Below, piece by piece: positions 58,300-64,000 of a stretch of DNA of 64,000 nt. The translations under genes and the position numbers were made by a program. How positions within the stretch are numbered: the stretch's first letter is position 1; each line of letters starts with the position of its first letter. The notes under the pieces were generated by a model. It was not told the DNA's origin. It saw nothing but the letters and a program-made list of their open reading frames with translations, and ran no database searches. The stretch is from assembly GCA_910577955.1 (NCBI GenBank), contig CAJTNC010000015.1, forward strand, positions 1-64,000. Reading direction: 5' to 3'. The stretch comes from an uncultured Lachnospiraceae bacterium. GTDB lineage: Bacteria > Bacillota > Clostridia > Lachnospirales > Lachnospiraceae.

Positions 58300-58328
58300 C
58301 TGACAGGGCAAAAAAATAGTGATATAAT
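58300..58328 (+). promoter_or_regulatory. Promoter for the AraC-type regulator
   Basis: CTGACA (58300-58305), 17-base spacer, TATAAT (58323-58328). A palindromic ATTATAAT at 58290-58297 could serve as a -10 for the divergent fucI operon. Confidence 0.65.
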
Positions 58329-58442
58329 ATAAAAAAACAAAAGGATATTCACCTATTTGATACAATTTGAATAAAATTCAGATAAATTGCCGCCTTTACC
58401 TATGCAAACCGGTTGGCTTTGAGAAAGGATCAGCGCTTTTAT

Positions 58443-59300
58443 ATGAAATACCTTGATTATAGAGAACAGCGGGAACAGGGCACATTTAATTTTCCAATCG
58501 CATTCTATCACGAACTGCCTCACAGCCCCAGATACTATATGCCTTACCACTGGCATCCTCATTATGAGATTATTCACATTTTGTCCGGTTCCTTTCATCT
58601 GACACTGGATAATACCACCAACGTTTACCATGCAGGAGATGTGATTTTTGTCACCGACGGGATGCTCCACGGCGGCAGCCCTCAGGATCACAGCTGTATT
58701 TATGACTGTGTTGTTTTTGATCTGCAGATTTTGATGAAGGACAATCACGCCTGCGCGAAAACCATTCATGACATCATGGACCACAAAATCCTTATCCGTA
58801 CGCTGTTGTCTGACTCAAGCCCCCGCATTGTCCCTATCGTAAATGCCCTCACGGACTCTCTCTCCGGCAAACAGCCGGGCTACGAGTTTATCACGCAGGG
58901 ATGTCTCTACGAACTGATCGGAACGATTCTGGCGGAACACCTCTACGAAGAAAATGTAAGCGACGAAAGATCTTCCAGCCAGTTAAACTCTATGAAAAGT
59001 GTGCTCGCTTACATCTCGGAGCACTTTGACAAAAACATCAGTCTGGGGGAACTTGCAAAGATAGCTGGTATGAACCCCAAATACTTTTGCCGCTATTTTC
59101 GCGGCATGACAGAGCGCACTCCAATCGATTATCTGAACTACTATCGTATTGAGTGCGCCTGCGAGATGCTGTCCACAAAAGATATTTCCGTCAAGGAAGC
59201 TGCCATATCCTGCGGTTTTAACGACGAAAGTTACTTTATCAAAACCTTCCAAAAATATAAAGGGATCACGCCGAAGCAATTTGTGAAAACAAAATTCTGA
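58443..59300 (+). CDS. AraC-family transcriptional regulator
   Basis: A 285-aa regulator. N-terminal cupin domain (YMPYHWHPHYEIIHILSGSF, DVIFVTDGMLHGG) for sugar sensing, C-terminal double HTH at about 185-285 (NISLGELAKIAGMNPKYFCR, ISVKEAAISCGFNDESYFIK, TPKQFVKTKF). Divergent from fucI, so it very likely activates the fucose operon. I chose the ATG before YLDYREQ with AAAGGA at a long spacing; an upstream TTG 10 codons earlier has no site. Confidence 0.9.
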   Translation: MKYLDYREQREQGTFNFPIAFYHELPHSPRYYMPYHWHPHYEIIHILSGSFHLTLDNTTNVYHAGDVIFVTDGMLHGGSPQDHSCIYDCVVFDLQILMKDNHACAKTIHDIMDHKILIRTLLSDSSPRIVPIVNALTDSLSGKQPGYEFITQGCLYELIGTILAEHLYEENVSDERSSSQLNSMKSVLAYISEHFDKNISLGELAKIAGMNPKYFCRYFRGMTERTPIDYLNYYRIECACEMLSTKDISVKEAAISCGFNDESYFIKTFQKYKGITPKQFVKTKF

Positions 59301-59348
59301 CAGCTTTGGAACCGAACCGCTATACGAAATGGTTTTCAGGCTTTCGTA

Positions 59349-60212
59349 TCATTGCTCACGCAGAAATCTTAAAAATTGTTCTACGCCTCCCCCCAATCTG
59401 ATCACTCCCTCAGGTCTTACTCCGGGCACTTCCGAAACATCGTAAAACTCCCCTCCCTTTGTCAATTCCGTGATCATAAAGCTGTCGCTTCCGTAGATAC
59501 CGTCTTCTATTCCCACAAATTCGTCCCCCCAGAAAACGCATTCTTCCGCTTTTAAATCCATCTCTCCCTGCAGCTTTCGGAAAATCGTATCCACATTGTC
59601 ACTCTTATCGCTGAGTCCTACTTCCAGATACTTGGCGTCACAAGTAGGCTTTACTGCCAGACCATATCTTTCTCCTGTATCCGCCGCCAGATCCATGAAC
59701 CCCTGCAGCCCGCCCGCAATCCCGTGTTCCGTAAGACTCTTTTTCAGCATTTCCAGCTCATTCTCCTGCATGAACAGATTATCTCCCCTCAGGGCATTCG
59801 GCATCAGATCTATCTTACAATAGTTCGGTCTGCTGAACACCACATCCGTATCAAATCCGTAACGCCGTTTGAGCTCCATATGAATTTCAAAACACACTCT
59901 GTGTATTTTTTCCAGACATTCGCCGTCCGGCAGCATATCCTCAAAAATATAAGGGGCTCCGTCGCAGAAGGCATAGTTGAAAGCTCCCCTCCCCAGCCCC
60001 AGATAGAGGCTTTTCTGCTCCTCCTGCGTAAAATACTTTTCTATTTTTCCACTCGCTATGTTTTCTATCGTCGTTCCGCTGACGATCACCAGCCTGACGC
60101 CCCGCTGCAATAGGGGCTTCATCGCCGCCACCGCCTCATCCACAGGCGCTTTTCTGGACATTACCGCAGTTCCGTCCCAGTCAAAAAATACCGCTTTATA
60201 TTTTTTATACAT
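59349..60212 (-). CDS. HAD-superfamily hydrolase
   Basis: A 287-aa phosphatase-like protein. Nucleophile motif FFDWDGTAV (Asp11, Asp13), motif II LVIVSGTTIENI, motif IV VFWGDEFVGIEDG, with a cap domain between. It overlaps the end of the GH65 gene by 8 bases, so it is coupled to it. GH65 phosphorylases often travel with a beta-phosphoglucomutase of the HAD class. This one lacks the short class I cap layout, so a sugar-phosphate phosphatase is the safer call. Confidence 0.82.
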   Translation of the reverse strand: MYKKYKAVFFDWDGTAVMSRKAPVDEAVAAMKPLLQRGVRLVIVSGTTIENIASGKIEKYFTQEEQKSLYLGLGRGAFNYAFCDGAPYIFEDMLPDGECLEKIHRVCFEIHMELKRRYGFDTDVVFSRPNYCKIDLMPNALRGDNLFMQENELEMLKKSLTEHGIAGGLQGFMDLAADTGERYGLAVKPTCDAKYLEVGLSDKSDNVDTIFRKLQGEMDLKAEECVFWGDEFVGIEDGIYGSDSFMITELTKGGEFYDVSEVPGVRPEGVIRLGGGVEQFLRFLREQ

Positions 60213-62604
60213 TCCCGCTCCACTCTCCTTTGCATGTCGTGATCTCTATCTTTTGTTCAGCCCCTTCTCCCCGCAGATAAAAACAGATGCCGTCTCCTTC
60301 CAGCAGTGTAAATTTTACTTTTTCGGCTCCGCTTTCTCCTGCGACGGATATTTCAAGAAGATTCCCCTGATATCTGATCCTGAAAGAAAAGCTTTCCCAT
60401 TCTTTTGGCAGCACAGGCCTGAAACTCAGTTTCCCGCCCTGACAGCGCATGCCCCCGAAGCCGTTCGCCACCGCCTGCCATGTGCCTGCCATGTTTGCCG
60501 CATGGATCCCGGCATAAAAATTATTGTGATAGTCGTCCAGATCCATCCTGGCAGACTGCATGAAATATCTGTAGCCTTCCTCCACATAGCCGATACCGCA
60601 CGCCACAATACCGAAGATACAGGTGGAAAGGGAAGAGTGATGCAGCGTCACCTCCTGATAAAAATCATAGTTCCTCCGGATCTCCTCCTCCGCAAACAAA
60701 TTGCTGTGCAGATACATTCCCAAAATAGCATCCGCCTGCTTGGACATCCGGTGCCGCATGATAAACAGCGGATGGTAGTTCTCATAGAGCCAAGCCCGTT
60801 TTTCTGCCGGAATCTTTTCCTCATCCCAAGGCTTTCTCATGAGAAACCCGTCGTCCATCGGATAAATTTTCCTCTTTTCATCATAAGGGAAATACATGTT
60901 TTCTATGATCCTGTCCCAGAGTTCCAGTTCCTCCTCTTCAAAGCTCAGCTTTTTTTTCAATTTCCCGTAGGCTTCCGGCTCTTTAACCATCATCCAGCGA
61001 ACCGCCTCTGCCGCATCCCGCAGATTTTCTCTCGCCATCAGGTTTGTGTAAAAGTTGTTATCCACCAACACATTATATTCATCCGGCCCCGTAACGCTGC
61101 AGATACAGTACTTTCCGCCCCTGCATTCCGCAAAACTCCCCACATCCGCCCAGACGCGGGCGGTTTCTATCAGAATCTCCGCTCCCTTTTCTTTCAGGTA
61201 TACCCCATTCCCCGTCGCCTGAAGGTACAGGGACAGGGCGTATGCGACATCCGCATTGATATGGTACTGCGCCGTCCCCAGCGGGTAATAGGTGGAAGCC
61301 TCCTCCCCGTTAATGGTCCTCCACGGGAACAGCGCCCCCTTGTCATGCCCCAGAATCCTGGCCCTCTCTCTGGCCCTGTCCAGCGTGGCGAATCGGTAAT
61401 CCAACAGTCTCTTTGCTTCCTCAGGCTCCGTATAGACAAAGACCGGCAGCACGTACATTTCCGTATCCCAGAAATAATGCCCTTCGTACCCTTCTCCGGA
61501 CAGCCCCTTCGCTCCCATCCCTGTCTTACCGCTCCTGCCTGCCGACTGTATAATATGGAACAGATTAAAATGCAGCCCCTGCATCAGAGGCCCGCTCTCC
61601 TCACCTGTTATGCGGATATCCGCCGCCTCCCAAAAACGGTGCATGTAATCCGCCTGCAGTTTTTTCAACCGCTCATAGCCGATATCCTGCGCCCGGCCGG
61701 CCTCCTCTCTCACGAACGCCTCCAGATCCTGCTTTTCCATATCCAGAGAAGTGGCATAACAGATCATCTTTTCCAGTATCACCATCTCGTTTTGGCGCGC
61801 CTCTGTATCAAGCCTGCAGACCGCCTCCAGTCCTGAAACTTCTCCCGAAATGTCAGGCTGTAATCTGTTCACTCCGCCGCCCTCTTTCCCAACTTTAAAT
61901 ATTCTGTGGCTGCTGCCGCATCCCACGCTCAGGCGGCTCGTCTGCGTCGTTCCTTCATAGTAGAGATACGCATCCTCCATCAGACACGTTTCCTTTTCCA
62001 ACTTCCTTCCAAAGGGGCCGTAGTCCACGATGGGATTGGTCTTTCTCGTATGGTTCTCCACATCTCCCTGAAGTTTTGAAGCAAAACAAATATTGCCGGA
62101 AAAATTAAGCGGTGTCACTTCATACCGTATTGCCATGATATGTTCCATCTCAAAAGATACCAGTCTCCCGATCCGTATCTCCGCAGCCTTTCCTTCCGGG
62201 GATGTCCACACAAGACTCCTCTCAAGGAATCCGTCCTTCATATGCAGCGTTCTTGCATACCCTTCCACCGTTCCTCGCTCCATGGAAAACTCTTCCCCGT
62301 CAAGATACAGTTTTGTTTCCTTGAGGTTTGGCAGGTTCAGCATGGACTGGCTGTATGCGGGAGAACCGAAATTCGCCTCCCCATACCGAATCTTCTCGCT
62401 CTCATAAAAGCCGTTTACAAAGTTCCCCTCCAAACCGGTATCAATATCAAAGTCGTACCCTTCCTCAAAAGTTCCTCTGGTCCCGATGTAACCGTTGGCC
62501 AGAGAAAATGTCGTCTCATTCCTGTAATTCGTCCTTCTGTCAAAAACCCTCTCCGTGATCGTCCACGGTTCCACCGGATAAACGGGTTCCTTTCCGTATA
62601 TCAT
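60205..62604 (-). CDS. Glycoside hydrolase family 65 phosphorylase
   Basis: A 799-aa inverting disaccharide phosphorylase, near the family norm of 750-800. N-terminal super-sandwich domain about 1-300 (TTFSLANGYIGTRGTFEEGY), (alpha/alpha)6 barrel with GHYFWDTEMYVLPVFVYTEP and FPWRTINGEEAS, the general acid Glu near 505 in VTGPDEYNVLVDNNFYTN, and HHSSLSTCIFGIVA; C-terminal sheet domains follow. It splits an alpha-glucoside with phosphate to beta-glucose-1-phosphate. Trehalose, maltose, kojibiose, nigerose and glucosyl-rhamnose phosphorylases share this fold and I cannot separate them by eye. GAGGAGAGGAAA precedes ATG. Confidence 0.88.
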   Translation of the reverse strand: MIYGKEPVYPVEPWTITERVFDRRTNYRNETTFSLANGYIGTRGTFEEGYDFDIDTGLEGNFVNGFYESEKIRYGEANFGSPAYSQSMLNLPNLKETKLYLDGEEFSMERGTVEGYARTLHMKDGFLERSLVWTSPEGKAAEIRIGRLVSFEMEHIMAIRYEVTPLNFSGNICFASKLQGDVENHTRKTNPIVDYGPFGRKLEKETCLMEDAYLYYEGTTQTSRLSVGCGSSHRIFKVGKEGGGVNRLQPDISGEVSGLEAVCRLDTEARQNEMVILEKMICYATSLDMEKQDLEAFVREEAGRAQDIGYERLKKLQADYMHRFWEAADIRITGEESGPLMQGLHFNLFHIIQSAGRSGKTGMGAKGLSGEGYEGHYFWDTEMYVLPVFVYTEPEEAKRLLDYRFATLDRARERARILGHDKGALFPWRTINGEEASTYYPLGTAQYHINADVAYALSLYLQATGNGVYLKEKGAEILIETARVWADVGSFAECRGGKYCICSVTGPDEYNVLVDNNFYTNLMARENLRDAAEAVRWMMVKEPEAYGKLKKKLSFEEEELELWDRIIENMYFPYDEKRKIYPMDDGFLMRKPWDEEKIPAEKRAWLYENYHPLFIMRHRMSKQADAILGMYLHSNLFAEEEIRRNYDFYQEVTLHHSSLSTCIFGIVACGIGYVEEGYRYFMQSARMDLDDYHNNFYAGIHAANMAGTWQAVANGFGGMRCQGGKLSFRPVLPKEWESFSFRIRYQGNLLEISVAGESGAEKVKFTLLEGDGICFYLRGEGAEQKIEITTCKGEWSGNV

Positions 62605-62640
62605 ATTTCCTCTCCTCCTTCACCGGTCTGTACCGTCCTT

Positions 62641-63504
62641 TTACTCCGCCATTTTCCAAAAAATCTCCTCGTCTTTTATAAAGGACATCAAAAACTCATA
62701 GGCACTCGGCTCCAAAGCCGTCTCATACTGTAATAATGCCTGATATTTCAAATTTTCCGCCCCCTTTTTCCGTGTCAGCTCTTCCGGCAGCGCAAAGCAG
62801 TATCTGTCATCCCATCTCAAGTTGCCGCTGCTGTCAAAATCCTCCGGACAGATAAAGCCTGCTCCATCCCTATCCGGCCAGAACTCATCCCCCGCCGCCG
62901 AATGTACCAGCCCGCAAAACACCTCTGGGTCATAGCTTTTTTCTGTTCGGAGCTGCCGCAGAATTTCCCTCAGAAATAAATATAATCCGGTATGATCTCC
63001 GTGGGTGTCCTCTCCGCAGGTGGTAAAGATGTACTTTGGCTTATAGTCGGTAAGCACAGATTTTAGATCCTGCTCCACCATTCTTCTGGTATAGAGGGCA
63101 TGTTCACCGAATTTCTCCGCGTGATACTCCGGTTTTTCGGGCAAAGCATATGTTTTATCGCTGCATGCTGAAACAATTTTTTTATCCTGCCGTTTTTCTT
63201 CATATAACCGCCCGAGAAAACTGTCCTCCTTCGGCATTCCGGTATCCGCATAACCCAGAAAAATAAGATCGCTCTCCGGAATCCCCAGCTTCCCCATTCC
63301 TTTTATGCTCTCCCTGAGTCTCTCCTGCCCTTTCGTGTGATCGCGGCAGTCACAGTCGCCGTTTGTCACGATCACAACTTTTACATCCTGTCCGTGCCTT
63401 TTCGCCTCGTATAGGACTCCCCCGTAAAGAAGGACCTCGTCATCCTGATGTGGGACAATAACCATCATGCCCCCCGTCAGCTCTTCCGGTTTCAAATAGT
63501 TCAT
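62641..63504 (-). CDS. PIG-L/LmbE-family deacetylase
   Basis: A 287-aa zinc deacetylase-like protein: VIVPHQDDEVLLYGG (metal site and catalytic Asp), VVIVTNGDCDCRDHTKGQER and TCGEDTHGDHTGLYLFLREI (second metal His). Members remove acetyl groups from GlcNAc-type sugars. It lies 36 bases upstream of the GH65 gene and 36 bases downstream of a sugar ABC permease, so its substrate may be an N-acetylated sugar brought in by that transporter (inference). AGAGGA precedes ATG. Confidence 0.85.
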   Translation of the reverse strand: MNYLKPEELTGGMMVIVPHQDDEVLLYGGVLYEAKRHGQDVKVVIVTNGDCDCRDHTKGQERLRESIKGMGKLGIPESDLIFLGYADTGMPKEDSFLGRLYEEKRQDKKIVSACSDKTYALPEKPEYHAEKFGEHALYTRRMVEQDLKSVLTDYKPKYIFTTCGEDTHGDHTGLYLFLREILRQLRTEKSYDPEVFCGLVHSAAGDEFWPDRDGAGFICPEDFDSSGNLRWDDRYCFALPEELTRKKGAENLKYQALLQYETALEPSAYEFLMSFIKDEEIFWKMAE

Positions 63505-63540
63505 GCTTTTCCTCTTTCTTCTATTTCTTTTTCTACTTTG

Positions 63541-64000
63541 TCAGCCTTTTACGCCGCCTGCCGACACGCCTGCAATGATATATTTCTGCATGAACACATA
63601 AAAGATCATAAGCGGTGCGACGCCCAACATCAGCATCGGGAATAACGCCGTCCAGTCCGTGGAAAACTGCCCGATATTTCTCGTGACCTCCTGCAGGATC
63701 ACATCGTTTTCTCTGCTCTGCAAAAACAGCAGCGGCGTCATAAACTCGTTCCACACATTTAAAGTGATCAGGATCACCACTGTGGAGATAACGGATTTCA
63801 ACAGCGGAAATACGATTGTAAAAAACCGTCTCGGTACGGAACAGCCGTCGATGGAGGCCGCCTCCTCCAGTTCCTTAGGCACCGTGGATTCCACAAACTC
63901 TTTAAACAGAAAAATGGCCTGTGGGGTATTGATCGCCACGTCCACCAGAATTACCGCAAACAGCGTATTCATCAGATGCAGATTTTTTACAATGCGGTAT
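63541..64000 (-). CDS. Carbohydrate ABC transporter permease (MalG type), partial
   Basis: The C-terminal 152 residues of a binding-protein-dependent permease; the frame runs off the window edge with no start. The cytoplasmic EAA loop is ELEEAASIDGCSVPRRFFTI, followed by two helices (about 20 residues each) and the usual ending QKYIIAGVSAGGVKG. CUT1-type, distinct from the ribose-type transporter of the fucose operon. It probably supplies the disaccharide used by the GH65 enzyme. Confidence 0.9.
   Translation of the reverse strand, partial: YRIVKNLHLMNTLFAVILVDVAINTPQAIFLFKEFVESTVPKELEEAASIDGCSVPRRFFTIVFPLLKSVISTVVILITLNVWNEFMTPLLFLQSRENDVILQEVTRNIGQFSTDWTALFPMLMLGVAPLMIFYVFMQKYIIAGVSAGGVKG

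Noticed and set aside
60058..61836. A 592-codon open frame on the plus strand opposite the GH65 gene
   Set aside because: It is antisense to a well-supported GH65 enzyme, has no domain pattern and is rich in Arg, His and Pro as expected of a shadow frame.
1..64000. tRNA, rRNA genes and CRISPR arrays
   Set aside because: I looked for cloverleaf-like stretches, conserved rRNA segments and regularly spaced short repeats and saw none.

Overview
The window looks like a chromosomal segment of a gut-type Lachnospiraceae (Clostridia). This rests on strong AGGAGG-type ribosome binding sites, several domain families that I associate with this group (DUF4422, DUF4173, DUF2975, DUF2589, DUF975), and a vitamin B12-independent glycyl-radical microcompartment locus for deoxysugar fermentation. 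I saw no rRNA, tRNA or CRISPR array. All assignments come from reading the sequence and from family knowledge; no search was run.

Layout. 0.2-5.1 kb: an orphan MetQ-type lipoprotein with a LysR regulator and a LysR-type operator, two glycosyltransferase-like genes (one fused to a MarR-like domain) and a GNAT enzyme. 5.2-13.6 kb: a nine-gene leftward run holding an amidase, two DUF2589 proteins, two small unknown proteins, a STAS anti-sigma-factor antagonist, a GNAT-like protein, an unknown protein and a membrane-bound SpoIIE phosphatase with a kinase-like tail. Its upstream region is about 200 bp bounded by two 21-bp inverted sites with reverse-complementary cores, next to a small tyrosine recombinase. 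A TTGACA -35 box inside the segment points away from the operon now and would point into it after inversion. I propose a phase-variable promoter switch. 14.9-34.1 kb: mixed housekeeping and membrane genes, two pseudogenes made by out-of-frame internal deletions, a REC-GGDEF-EAL protein, and an orphan GHKL kinase. Three copies of a 211-221 bp palindromic MITE-like repeat lie at 10.0, 21.8 and 27.9 kb.

34.2-47.5 kb: one leftward transcription unit of 17 genes for a glycyl-radical (GRM, fucose/rhamnose type) bacterial microcompartment, driven by a near-consensus promoter at 47.65 kb. It encodes six shell proteins of the BMC-H, BMC-T and PduU-like types and one pentamer, L-fuculose-phosphate aldolase, the propanediol dehydratase and its activase, aldehyde and alcohol dehydrogenases, PduL, a PduS-like electron carrier, a PduV/EutP GTPase, a GlcG-like protein and a DeoR regulator. 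47.8-48.6 kb: a PHP phosphoesterase. 48.6-58.2 kb: a second leftward operon for L-fucose use: isomerase, a ribose-type ABC transporter with two permeases, mutarotase, a RhaB-type kinase, and then, unusually, a ParA-type ATPase and a small lysine/alanine-rich protein. A divergent AraC regulator lies at 58.4 kb. 59.3-64 kb: a HAD phosphatase, a GH65 phosphorylase, a PIG-L deacetylase and the start of a sugar ABC permease.

How it fits together: imported L-fucose is mutarotated, isomerised and phosphorylated by the second operon. The aldolase gives DHAP, which goes to glycolysis, and lactaldehyde, which is reduced to 1,2-propanediol. Propanediol is dehydrated and disproportionated to propionate and propanol in the microcompartment. 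The ParA pair between the two operons may position the compartments (McdAB-like), which is an inference. The two most noteworthy signals are the recombinase-linked invertible promoter and the ParA plus small-protein pair.
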